47,775 nucleotides of DNA from Candidatus Saccharimonadota bacterium. Its GTDB lineage: Bacteria; Patescibacteriota; Saccharimonadia; Saccharimonadales; UBA4665. Below the pieces are notes generated by a model that searched no databases, was not told the DNA's origin, and saw only the letters and a list, made by a program, of their open reading frames with translations. The DNA is taken from contig DAHWID010000003.1 of NCBI GenBank assembly GCA_027345405.1, forward strand, positions 1 to 47,775, in the 5' to 3' direction. The translations under genes and the position numbers were made by a program. Below, piece by piece: positions 19,201 to 28,206 of this stretch (positions within the stretch are counted from its first letter, which is position 1; every line of letters starts with the position of its first letter).

Positions 19201-19248
19201 GCTTATTGGATTTTGCAGATTAGAGAGTTTTACTGTAGATTGTCTAAT

Positions 19249-19494
19249 ATGAGCAGCGTAGACAGTGTTTTCTTGATTATTACAGCAGTTTGCTTAAGCC
19301 TTTTCTTTCTAATCGGCATCATTTTTATGATTTACACCTGGGTGGTGTTTCATACTTTAGTAAAAAAAGCCGAGCAGGCAATTAATAGCGTTGAAACCGC
19401 GACGACTATTATTAGGGAAGTGGGTAACAGCGGTATACTGACCTCGTTTTTAAAAGCCGTAAAGTTAATATTTAAACTATCGCGGAAAATGTAA
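19249..19494 (+). CDS. Small membrane protein, DUF948/YtxG-like
   Basis: Start ATG at 19249 preferred (listed 19213). One strong TM 'VFLIITAVCLSLFFLIGIIFMIYTWVVF' then amphipathic 'LVKKAEQAINSVETATTII'. Confidence 0.65.
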   Translation: MSSVDSVFLIITAVCLSLFFLIGIIFMIYTWVVFHTLVKKAEQAINSVETATTIIREVGNSGILTSFLKAVKLIFKLSRKM

Positions 19495-19498
19495 CTTT

Positions 19499-19909
19499 AT
19501 GTCTAAGCCAAAGCTTTATCGGAAAGTTGCAATCGGTGCAGCGCTAGCAGGAGTAGTGGGCTACTTCGCCGGTGTTTTAAGCGCGCCACGCTCGGGAGAC
19601 AAAACACGAAAACTGTGGCGTAATGCCGGGTCTAATCTGGAATTAAGTCTGGAGCATCGGCTTGGCATGCTTTATCAGGAACTAGATGAGTTAATTACTT
19701 CTGTTCAAGGCGAAGACGATAAACATGAGGGTCGGCAACGTGAGCGGTTTGAAGCCTACCTAATATCTGCAAAGCGCTCTAAGGATAAGCTTGCAGAAGT
19801 TCTTAAAGCTGTTAATGAAGGTCATACTGACGACAAGGATCTGAGCAAATCAATCAAAGAAGCCCAAAAAGCTATTGAACACGTCCGAATTTTTTTGTTA
19901 AAAAAGTAG
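19499..19909 (+). CDS. YtxH-like membrane-associated protein
   Basis: 'KVAIGAALAGVVGYFAGVLSAPRSGDKTRKLWRNAGSNLE' resembles the YtxH 'G...G..L.AP.sG..tR' pattern; coiled C-terminus. Confidence 0.75.
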   Translation: MSKPKLYRKVAIGAALAGVVGYFAGVLSAPRSGDKTRKLWRNAGSNLELSLEHRLGMLYQELDELITSVQGEDDKHEGRQRERFEAYLISAKRSKDKLAEVLKAVNEGHTDDKDLSKSIKEAQKAIEHVRIFLLKK

Positions 19910-19921
19910 ATAGACATGAGC

Positions 19922-19930
19922 TGCTATAAT
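19922..19930 (+). promoter_or_regulatory. Putative extended -10 element of dnaE
   Basis: TGCTATAAT, 46 nt upstream of ATG 19977. Confidence 0.45.
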
Positions 19931-19976
19931 TTTATTAGTAGCTTACAAAAGAGACAAAAAGCTTAAATCGAGGGTT

Positions 19977-22900
19977 ATGGCAGAAAATAAAATTTTATCC
20001 AGTTCAGACTTTGTGCATCTGCACAATCACACACACTTTAGTGTATTAGATGGTCTGACAAAAATACCGGACTTAGTGAACCAGGTCCGGGAATTTGGTA
20101 TGGAGGCGGTAGCAATCACTGACCACGGCACCATGTCAGGTGTAATCGAATTATACAAAGAAGCTACGGAAAAAGGAATTAAGCCGATTATCGGTATGGA
20201 AACCTACGTGTCAGCACGTAAATTTTCGGATAAAGAACCCGCAAAGGATAAGCCTAATTATCATTTGACGATTCTGGCCATGAATGAACTTGGCTATCAG
20301 AATCTGATGCGCTTATCTACCATAGCTAATCTTGATGGTTTCTACTACCGACCTCGAATAGATTTTGATTTACTAAGTAAATACAGCGAGGGATTAATAG
20401 TCTTAAGTGGGTGCATTGGCGGCGAACTTGGGGAAAACATTCTTAATGGACAAATGGATGCAGCAGAAGAAATAGCTTCGCGCTATAAAAAGTTGTTGGG
20501 AGATCGCTATTACATCGAACTTCAAGATCACGGGCACCGTGATCATCCCAGCTACTGGGAAACTCAGGGCAAGGTTAATGATGAACTACTCAATCTAGCT
20601 AAAAAATTAGATATACCCTGTGTGCTTACATGTGATGCGCATTATCTAAAGGCAGAAGATAAAGAGGCGCACGAAATATTGCTATGTGTACAGACCGGCT
20701 CGTTTTTAAATGACTCGAACCGGATGAGCCTTAAGGAGTTTGATCTACACTTTACTGACCCGAAAGAGGTTATTGCACGTTGGGGTAAACAGCACCCCGA
20801 TCTTATAAAAAATACAAAGGCTATCGCAGATCGCTGCTTCATTGAACTAAAGCTCAATAAAATATTAATCCCGAAATTTCCTGTTCCCCTAGAGCACAAA
20901 AATGAAAGAGAGTATCTGAAAGAACTAGTTAGTCAAGGTTTAGCACAGCGCTATGGCGGCGTCTCTAAGACTCAAGCCAAGAGACTAAGTGTTAAACAGG
21001 CATTAGCTAAGGTACCTAAGGAAATCATTGAACGCTCTGATTACGAGTTAGGAGTTATTGATCACATGGGCTTTCAGGGTTACTTTTTGATAATCCATGA
21101 CTTTATTACATGGGGCAAACGCCAAGGCATTGTTTTCGGCCCCGGTAGGGGAAGTGCTGCCGGCTCTATCGTATCGTATGCGCTTGGAATCACTGCCATA
21201 GATCCACTTAAGTATGATCTATTGTTTGAACGCTTTTTAAATCCAGACCGGATAAGTATGCCTGATGTAGACATCGACATAATGGACACTCGTCGCAACG
21301 AAGTGATTAGTTATTGCGCCGATAAGTATGGACATGACCGCGTGGCCAACATCGTAACGTACGGTAAAATGGCAGCTAGAAATGCGGTGCGTGATGTGGC
21401 GCGAGTGCTTCAAGTTCCTTATGCTGAAGCCGATCGCTTAGCCAAAATGATACCTCAACCGGTACAAGGGATTCATGTGCCTCTTAAAAAAACACTGTTA
21501 TCTGATCGCGATTTGAAACATGAGTACGCCACTAACCCAACGGCCAAACAGGTGTTTGATTTAGCGATGCGTTTAGAGGGCACTATCCGCAGTCATGGCG
21601 TACATGCTGCAGGCGTAGTTATATCTCCGGATGACATCGTTAAGTTTACCCCGCTAGAGATGGCGCAAAAGGGAGTAGTCGCGACACAGTATGCAATGGG
21701 TCCGATTGAACAACTTGGGCTATTGAAGATGGACTTTCTTGGCTTATCTAACCTGACAATTATTAAAAATGCCTTGCGCATTATTCGTAAAGTTTACGGC
21801 GACAATGTAGACATTGACAATCTACCGCTTGATGATAAGTTGACATTTGAGCTATTTAAAAATGGTGATACCACCGGAGTCTTTCAGTTTGAATCATCCG
21901 GCATGAGGCGCTATTTAAAACAGCTAAAGCCAACTGAGTTTGAAGACATTATTGCTATGAACGCACTTTATCGTCCGGGTCCGATGCAATTTATTGATGA
22001 TTTTATTGCCCGCAAAAACGGCGAAAAGGAAATTATTTACCCCCACCCTTCCATGGAAGGAGTACTAAAAAATACATATGGCGTGATTGTTTATCAAGAA
22101 CAGGTTATGCAGATATCAAAAGAGGTTTGTGGATTCTCCGGCGGAGAAGCAGATACTCTTAGAAAAGCTATTGGCAAGAAAAACATCGACATGATGCGTA
22201 AGTTACGTGAACGGATGATTGAAGGCGCTAAATCAGTTTCCGGCATCAACGAGAAGACGATGCAAAAATTTTGGCAGCAGCTGGAAGACTTTGCGGCTTA
22301 TTGCTTTAATAAATCTCACTCAGCTTGTTACGCCTACATCGCTTATCAAACGGCATACTTAAAAGCCCACTATCCGGCCGCGTTTCTGGCGGCTTTAATG
22401 ACCAGCGATTATGATGATACGGAGCGCTTGGCAATTGATATTGCCGAGTGTCAGCGCTTAGGTTTGTCGGTATTGCCTCCAGACATAAATGAATCATTTA
22501 AGGAATTTGCAGTAATTAAAGCAGGAACCGGTACTTCAATTCGATTTAGTTTAAGTGCCATTAAGAATGTTGGCTCTAATGCCGTAGATGCGATCTTAAG
22601 TGCACGCGAAGAAGCTCCGTTTACCGATCTTGAGGACTTTCTTTGCCGGGTAGATTATCGTGCCGTTAATCGTAAATCATTAGAGAGCCTGATAAAAGCC
22701 GGTGTTTTTGATCGCTTTCACGACCGGGCATTGTTATTAGATAATCTTGATCTTATTATCAACTATGCATCACGCTCTCAAAAGCAAGCCGATAGCGGAC
22801 AGACGGACTTATTTGGTAATTTAAGCGCTCAAACTGATGTAACGGTAAGATTAAATTTGCCAGCGGCATCTAACGAGAAAATTTCGCGTGAGCAGCTTGG

Positions 22901-23567
22901 ATGGGAACGTGAATTACTTGGTATCTACTTAAGCAAACATCCACTTTCACTGTTCGAAGATTTGCTAAAAACTCGTACCCAGCCAATAGCTACCTTAAGC
23001 CCGGACATGGACGGGCGATTGGCACAAATCGGCGGTCTGGTCAGTTCTATTCGTGAAATTACAACTAAGAATGGCCAAAAAATGGCGTTTGTTAAAATAG
23101 AAGATTTAAGTGGCGGGACCGAGATAATTTTATTTCCCTCCAGCTACCAGCAAACTTTAGAGCTTTGGCGTATAGATAAGGTCGTAATTGTTAAAGGAAA
23201 ACTTACGGCTAAAGATCGCGACGGACGACTTAGTAATGAAGTTAAATTATTAGTTGATGAGGCAACAGAACTTAACGCAGAGGAAACTGGCACAATCGCC
23301 GAACAACGTCTTAGCGGTCCAGGCGCAAAAGGTTTAGCTAAATCAAGGAGGTTGTTTATTCGTTTAACTACGTCAGAAGACCATCAACTGCTTAAACAGC
23401 TTAAACGAACCATTGACTCATGTAGTGGCGGTACTGAAGTAGTATTGGTACTTGGACCAGACGAACATAAGCAGGCTATTAAACTACCATCTGGTATAGA
23501 TGTAAATAGTGACGGATTGGAACGTTTGCGGCGATTGATGGGCAGCGAAAACGTTGTTTTATCTTAG
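19977..23567 (+). CDS. dnaE: DNA polymerase III alpha subunit
   Basis: PHP domain 'FVHLHNHTHFSVLDGLTKI', 'GPGRGSAAGSIVSYALGIT', 'PDVDIDIMDTRRNEVISY', 'YRPGPMQFIDDFIARKNG', OB-fold near C-terminus. Confidence 0.98.
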   Translation: MAENKILSSSDFVHLHNHTHFSVLDGLTKIPDLVNQVREFGMEAVAITDHGTMSGVIELYKEATEKGIKPIIGMETYVSARKFSDKEPAKDKPNYHLTILAMNELGYQNLMRLSTIANLDGFYYRPRIDFDLLSKYSEGLIVLSGCIGGELGENILNGQMDAAEEIASRYKKLLGDRYYIELQDHGHRDHPSYWETQGKVNDELLNLAKKLDIPCVLTCDAHYLKAEDKEAHEILLCVQTGSFLNDSNRMSLKEFDLHFTDPKEVIARWGKQHPDLIKNTKAIADRCFIELKLNKILIPKFPVPLEHKNEREYLKELVSQGLAQRYGGVSKTQAKRLSVKQALAKVPKEIIERSDYELGVIDHMGFQGYFLIIHDFITWGKRQGIVFGPGRGSAAGSIVSYALGITAIDPLKYDLLFERFLNPDRISMPDVDIDIMDTRRNEVISYCADKYGHDRVANIVTYGKMAARNAVRDVARVLQVPYAEADRLAKMIPQPVQGIHVPLKKTLLSDRDLKHEYATNPTAKQVFDLAMRLEGTIRSHGVHAAGVVISPDDIVKFTPLEMAQKGVVATQYAMGPIEQLGLLKMDFLGLSNLTIIKNALRIIRKVYGDNVDIDNLPLDDKLTFELFKNGDTTGVFQFESSGMRRYLKQLKPTEFEDIIAMNALYRPGPMQFIDDFIARKNGEKEIIYPHPSMEGVLKNTYGVIVYQEQVMQISKEVCGFSGGEADTLRKAIGKKNIDMMRKLRERMIEGAKSVSGINEKTMQKFWQQLEDFAAYCFNKSHSACYAYIAYQTAYLKAHYPAAFLAALMTSDYDDTERLAIDIAECQRLGLSVLPPDINESFKEFAVIKAGTGTSIRFSLSAIKNVGSNAVDAILSAREEAPFTDLEDFLCRVDYRAVNRKSLESLIKAGVFDRFHDRALLLDNLDLIINYASRSQKQADSGQTDLFGNLSAQTDVTVRLNLPAASNEKISREQLGWERELLGIYLSKHPLSLFEDLLKTRTQPIATLSPDMDGRLAQIGGLVSSIREITTKNGQKMAFVKIEDLSGGTEIILFPSSYQQTLELWRIDKVVIVKGKLTAKDRDGRLSNEVKLLVDEATELNAEETGTIAEQRLSGPGAKGLAKSRRLFIRLTTSEDHQLLKQLKRTIDSCSGGTEVVLVLGPDEHKQAIKLPSGIDVNSDGLERLRRLMGSENVVLS

Positions 23568-23947
23568 CCTGGGAATTGATGAGCTAGTAGTAAACTAATA
23601 ACTGCTATAGAGACTAAACCGATATCCAGTAGAGGATGCTTAGTTACAAATTCTTCACCCTCAATAAAAACTTTCTTCCAAGCAAAAGCGTGGCGCATTA
23701 GAAACGCAGCTAAAGCAAATAAACCAATGCTTGACTCAATAATATCGTAATAAGTGTAGTTGGTTAAAATCAGGTTGTTACTATTAATAGGCCGAGTTTC
23801 GTGTGCTATTATTACCCCCGCCCCGATTATTGCGGCTACAGGTATGTATGGCCAATATGCTTTGAGATAAGACTTTGTTTGACGATGATGTCGAGCATTT
23901 AATTTTTTATGTGATTCTAACGGCGGTTTTTTGGGTGTGAGGGACAT
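23564..23947 (-). CDS. Hypothetical membrane protein
   Basis: 127 aa with three hydrophobic segments ('YIPVAAIIGAGVIIAHE', 'IIESSIGLFALAAFLMRH', 'LLDIGLVSIAVISLLLAHQ'). Convergent with dnaE, stop codons overlapping. Confidence 0.7.
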   Translation of the reverse strand: MSLTPKKPPLESHKKLNARHHRQTKSYLKAYWPYIPVAAIIGAGVIIAHETRPINSNNLILTNYTYYDIIESSIGLFALAAFLMRHAFAWKKVFIEGEEFVTKHPLLDIGLVSIAVISLLLAHQFPG

Positions 23948-23970
23948 TTTATTTTTTAATTATTGTCATA

Positions 23971-24483
23971 TTATACCATTAATGTTAAGTAAAATAGTGC
24001 TATTGCTGCCGCCACGCTCACATTAAAGGACTCTTTAGAGCCACGCATTGGAATCGCAATAACGCTGTCGCAATATTCTAGCTCATGCGGTTCGATGCCT
24101 TTGACTTCATTACCTACTATCAGTGCGATGCTGCGGGTGGGCTTAAAACATTGAATTGGTACGGCTTTAGGTAATTGTTCAAGGGCAATCACTTCAACAT
24201 CGTCAACTTGTCTGATCTTCTGGATTGCCTCGACTAAATTAACTGAATGCTCCCAGCGAATCATGTGTTCTGCGCCGAGAGCAGTCTTGGCAATTTTCGT
24301 CTCTAGTTTAGTACTTATGTGATGTAAACGCTGATCATTGTTGGCCAGCTTTGGATAAGGCGTATAACCACACAAGAAAACTTCTTTAACAGCGAATCCT
24401 TCCGCCGTTCGCAACATTGCGCCAACGTTATGAGCACTTCTTATGTTATTAAGTATGAGATATAGGTTAAGGTTATTTTTCAT
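23971..24483 (-). CDS. SpoU/TrmH-family RNA 2'-O-methyltransferase
   Basis: 'LILNNIRSAHNVGAMLRTAEGFAVKEVFLCGYTPYP', 'IALIVGNEVKGIEPHELEYCDSVIAIPMRGSKESFNVSVAAAIALFYL'. Confidence 0.93.
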   Translation of the reverse strand: MKNNLNLYLILNNIRSAHNVGAMLRTAEGFAVKEVFLCGYTPYPKLANNDQRLHHISTKLETKIAKTALGAEHMIRWEHSVNLVEAIQKIRQVDDVEVIALEQLPKAVPIQCFKPTRSIALIVGNEVKGIEPHELEYCDSVIAIPMRGSKESFNVSVAAAIALFYLTLMV

Positions 24484-24575
24484 TTCTAGCTTCCTATAAA
24501 TTTTACAGCTTTCGATTTTTTAAGTAACAGTTGAGATCTGTGCTAATGCTTTATACTGGATAAGGATAAACCATT

Positions 24576-26183
24576 ATGAGTAATAATCTACGATCTGACG
24601 AGGAAAGTGCAACTTTAAGGCGTGCACGGCTGTTGGGTTTTGATTACCTTGATACTTCAGCAATAGCTAACAAACAGTTATACCCGAACCTGATTAGTGC
24701 AGACGAAATGCGTGGATACCGTGCCCTACCTGTTAAAGCCGATGATTATCATATTACTTTTGGGATTCTTAATACAACGCCGCAATCTGCCCTTAAAGCT
24801 TTAACCGAACGCTTTTCTGATCGGCGGATTAACTACGCCTTGATTTCCGAGCCTGGATTTCGTGAGTACATGAATCTTTATGATCCTCCTAAGGAGGTTG
24901 TTTATCATAATATTGAGCTTAAGGATGCCGGATCGCAGGCGCTTATTGAACAAATTTCCAAGATTTTAAATGAAGTCCGGGCCGACGATATGCTGGCTTA
25001 CCTAGTTTCGCAAGCACATCGGCTGAATGCCAGTGATGTTCATATTGAAACTCAAGATGACAGCGTAAGAATTCGTTTTCGAATCGACGGAGTGCTACAC
25101 GTGATAGCACGTATTCCGTTTGATAAATATCGTGTACTGATGGCTGCTATCGCAAGTGCCGGAAACATATCGACTGGCAGCGACGAAGCCCAGCAAGGGC
25201 ACATCTCTCAAAGGATAACAATGGCCGATCAAACGGAGGTTGATGTCAACGTTCGATTAGAAACAGTCCCTACTATTAACGGGATCGATATTGTGATGCG
25301 TTTGTTTAATATGGACCAAGCTTTGTTCCAGATTGATCGATTAGCCCTATCGCCTAGAGAAAAGGCAGAGGTTGACGCCATTATCAGTAAACCGTCAGGG
25401 TTAGTTATGGTCGTCGGGCCTACCGGGTCCGGTAAAACTACTACTTTGTATTCAATACTCAACAGCCTTAATGATGAAGAACGCAAAATCATTACTATAG
25501 AAGATCCGGTAGAATTTCAGTTTCATGGGATAACACAAATTTCTGTACGCTCAAGCGAAAGTGGCAATGATTCGTCATTTGGAGACAAACTACGCGCGGT
25601 ATTAAGGCTTGATCCAGATATCGTAATGATTGGTGAGATACGCGATCAGGACACGGCCCGTACGGCACTGCAATCCGCACTGACTGGGCACTTAGTTTTG
25701 TCCACATTCCACGCCAGCAGTGCCGCTGCAGCCTTAACTCGCTTAGCAGATATCATTGGCCAAAATCCGTTGTTCGTATCCTCAATCCGCCTGATTATGG
25801 CTCAGCGTCTGGTCAGACTACTAGATAATGAGTCCAAACAGGCTTACCCCGCCACACCCGAGGAAGTTCAGTTAATTCAACAAGTAATAAATACCTTGCC
25901 TGAGGGAATAGAACGACCCTCACTAGAAGGTCTGACTCTTTATAAACCTGGAGTGAGCGAAAATAATCCGTATGGTTACCGCGGAATACTACCCATCCGC
26001 GAGCAGTTGACTATGACTTCGGCCATTCAACAGGTATTGACTACACCGTCTGTGGTCGTGAATACCGATCTAATTGAGCATGCCGCCATATCGAGCGGCA
26101 TGCTCACCATGCTGCAAGATGCAATGCTTAAGGTCATTTCTGGCAAAACCACACTGAGTGAAGTTTATCGGGTTATCGGCTAG
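24576..26183 (+). CDS. pilB: PilB/GspE-type secretion/pilus assembly ATPase
   Basis: 'VVGPTGSGKTTTLYSILN' Walker A, 'TIEDPVEFQFHGITQISV', 'LDPDIVMIGEIRDQDTARTALQSALTGHLVLSTFHASSAAAALTRL'. Lacks the canonical C-terminal Cys zinc motif. Confidence 0.93.
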   Translation: MSNNLRSDEESATLRRARLLGFDYLDTSAIANKQLYPNLISADEMRGYRALPVKADDYHITFGILNTTPQSALKALTERFSDRRINYALISEPGFREYMNLYDPPKEVVYHNIELKDAGSQALIEQISKILNEVRADDMLAYLVSQAHRLNASDVHIETQDDSVRIRFRIDGVLHVIARIPFDKYRVLMAAIASAGNISTGSDEAQQGHISQRITMADQTEVDVNVRLETVPTINGIDIVMRLFNMDQALFQIDRLALSPREKAEVDAIISKPSGLVMVVGPTGSGKTTTLYSILNSLNDEERKIITIEDPVEFQFHGITQISVRSSESGNDSSFGDKLRAVLRLDPDIVMIGEIRDQDTARTALQSALTGHLVLSTFHASSAAAALTRLADIIGQNPLFVSSIRLIMAQRLVRLLDNESKQAYPATPEEVQLIQQVINTLPEGIERPSLEGLTLYKPGVSENNPYGYRGILPIREQLTMTSAIQQVLTTPSVVVNTDLIEHAAISSGMLTMLQDAMLKVISGKTTLSEVYRVIG

Positions 26184-26192
26184 CGCCAACTC

Positions 26193-26609
26193 CTATTTAA
26201 CGGGTAGTAGTTTGGCATTGGACTTTGATCCTATTGGCATTGTTATCTTTAGGATGCCATCTTTAAATTCAGCCTCGGCTTTATCTAGTTTCACGTTTTC
26301 CGGTATTGATACACGGCGCAAATAGCTGTTACTACTTTCATGCAAGTAATAACGGCGGTCCTTTGTTTCAACATTTTCATCGTGCACTGCTTTAACTTCT
26401 AATAAACCCGAATCTAAAGTTACGCTAATTTCCTCTTTTTTAAATTTAGGCAATGAGATTTCAGCGATTAAATTGCCATCATCTTCGTATATGTCAAATG
26501 GCATTGTTTCGAATGACGGAGCTACATCCCAATCAAAATCCCACAACCTTTCGAGATCGCGTTGAATCGTCTGCAGCTCACGTACTGGATTATATTTAAC
26601 TATTGGCAT
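26193..26609 (-). CDS. Small heat shock protein, Hsp20/alpha-crystallin
   Basis: 'FDIYEDDGNLIAEISLPKFKKEEISVTLDSGLLEVKA', 'SYLRRVSIPENVKLDKAEAEFKDGILKITMP'. Strong SD 'aggaggagaatATG' on the minus strand. Confidence 0.95.
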   Translation of the reverse strand: MPIVKYNPVRELQTIQRDLERLWDFDWDVAPSFETMPFDIYEDDGNLIAEISLPKFKKEEISVTLDSGLLEVKAVHDENVETKDRRYYLHESSNSYLRRVSIPENVKLDKAEAEFKDGILKITMPIGSKSNAKLLPVK

Positions 26610-26721
26610 ATTCTCCTCCTTTTTTACGGTTACTTACGTGATTAATTGTGCCAAGGATCTAAAAACCCAGCAATGAAATTGATCACATCTTAAGTGTAAT
26701 TTCCTATACCTAGAATTTTGT

Positions 26722-26967
26722 TTAATGAGTTTGAATAAATCCTGCAGCAAAACTATCGCGCTCAACATTGCTTGTCGACTGAGCCGTTGTAGTTTGCGTA
26801 TAACCTTCTTGATACCATTCTGTAGAATCGATTTTGGAATCTTTAGTCGGGTAGTCCAGCGGTAAATTATTCGATACGTCATCTGGCGGTGAAAAAGGAG
26901 TTTGAAAGTCTTGTTCGAGCTTTTCAAGACGTTCTTCCCAATTTGGTTTAACGTAATCTGCTAGCAT
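26722..26967 (-). CDS. Small acidic hypothetical protein
   Basis: 81 aa, acidic and polar 'MLADYVKPNWEERLEKLEQDFQTPFSPPDDVSNN...'. Preferred over the overlapping basic 97-aa frame. No homology recognised. Confidence 0.45.
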   Translation of the reverse strand: MLADYVKPNWEERLEKLEQDFQTPFSPPDDVSNNLPLDYPTKDSKIDSTEWYQEGYTQTTTAQSTSNVERDSFAAGFIQTH

Positions 26968-27116
26968 GTTTTACTCATAAATTCAGTATGCGTCGGCAAC
27001 CCTTGATTATACCTTGATACTGCTCACTGCTTGTGTGTGACAAATTAGGAAATATTAAATTAGAGGCACTTTATGGGATTTACATCAAGGGGTTAATAGT
27101 GTAGTCTAATACGGAT

Positions 27117-27572
27117 ATGTCAAGCGTGATTGAAGTGATCAATAAGGCACAACAAAAGACCAATGTTGTAGACGCAAGAAGCGGCGATACTGTACGTGTG
27201 CATCAACGTATACGCGAAGGTAATAAAGAACGAATTCAGGTGTTTAGTGGACTGGTTATTCAAACTCGTCGTCAGAGCGGGCACTTAAGCCGTATTACTG
27301 TTCGCAGAATCGCGAGTGGAATCGGTGTTGAAAAAAGCTTTTTAGTCCATAGCCCATTAGTAGTAAAGATCGAGGTCACTAAACGAAGTAAAGTGCGACG
27401 CAATTACCTATCATATATGCGCGCACGAACTGGTAAAGCTGCCCGGCTAAGTGGTGTAGAATTTGACCGCGAGGCAGTAAATACAATCCCCGAAGATGCT
27501 AGGACCGAACCAGAAAAATCAACACCGACAGCGGAATCTGACGAGGCAAAGACTAGCTCGGACGCAAGCTAA
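27117..27572 (+). CDS. rplS: 50S ribosomal protein L19 with acidic C-terminal extension
   Basis: 'GDTVRVHQRIREGNKERIQVFSGLVIQTR', 'ITVRRIASGIGVEKSFLVHSPLVVKIEVTKRSKVRRNYLSYMR'. Confidence 0.96.
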   Translation: MSSVIEVINKAQQKTNVVDARSGDTVRVHQRIREGNKERIQVFSGLVIQTRRQSGHLSRITVRRIASGIGVEKSFLVHSPLVVKIEVTKRSKVRRNYLSYMRARTGKAARLSGVEFDREAVNTIPEDARTEPEKSTPTAESDEAKTSSDAS

Positions 27573-27591
27573 ACATAAGCTAGAGAGGTCT

Positions 27592-28206
27592 ATGTTAGTA
27601 GTAGGCATCGATGAGGTGGGGCGTGGTTGTATTGCTGGGCCGCTCGTAATAGCAGCAGTTGTACTTGACCATCCGATTGATGGCCTTAATGACTCGAAGC
27701 TATTAAGCCGCAATCGTCGCCGAGAGTTAACAAAAGTAATTTATAAAAATGCTGTTTTTATTGGTATAGGGTGGGTCACAGTTGATGAGCTCAATAATTG
27801 GGGGCTGTCTCTCTGCTTGACTATTGGAGCAGAGCGAGCCTTGAATGGGTTAACCTCTGTCTCTATGCAGATAGTTTTAGATGGTAATTTTAACTATATT
27901 CCAAAGCAATATTCCGTTAAAACCTTAATCGGGGCAGATAAAATTGAACCGGCCGTAATGGCGGCATCAATAGTTGCCAAAGTCGCACGCGACGAATACA
28001 TGATTGCGCTTGCGAAAAAATATCCTGACTTTGGCTTTGACAAGCATGTTGGATACTGCACGGCACTACATCGACAGGCACTTGAGCGTTTCGGATATAC
28101 TCAAGATCATCGGCTACAGTTCGAGCCCGTTAAGTCGCTTTATCTTCAGAAAAAAAGCTTTGTAATGAGGCAAGATCACGTTGTCGCCAAAGAGCCTGCC
28201 AAGTAA
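27592..28206 (+). CDS. rnhB: Ribonuclease HII
   Basis: 'MLVVGIDEVGRGCIAGPLVIAAVVL', 'LNDSKLLSRNRRRELT', 'IGADKIEPAVMAASIVAKVARDEYM', 'FDKHVGYCTALH'. ATG at 27592; the listed start 27496 would run through rplS. Confidence 0.95.
   Translation: MLVVGIDEVGRGCIAGPLVIAAVVLDHPIDGLNDSKLLSRNRRRELTKVIYKNAVFIGIGWVTVDELNNWGLSLCLTIGAERALNGLTSVSMQIVLDGNFNYIPKQYSVKTLIGADKIEPAVMAASIVAKVARDEYMIALAKKYPDFGFDKHVGYCTALHRQALERFGYTQDHRLQFEPVKSLYLQKKSFVMRQDHVVAKEPAK

Noticed and set aside
26634-26927. 97-aa minus-strand ORF, very basic
   Set aside because: Overlaps the more protein-like 81-aa ORF 26722-26967 in another frame; composition looks like out-of-frame translation. Neither is certain.
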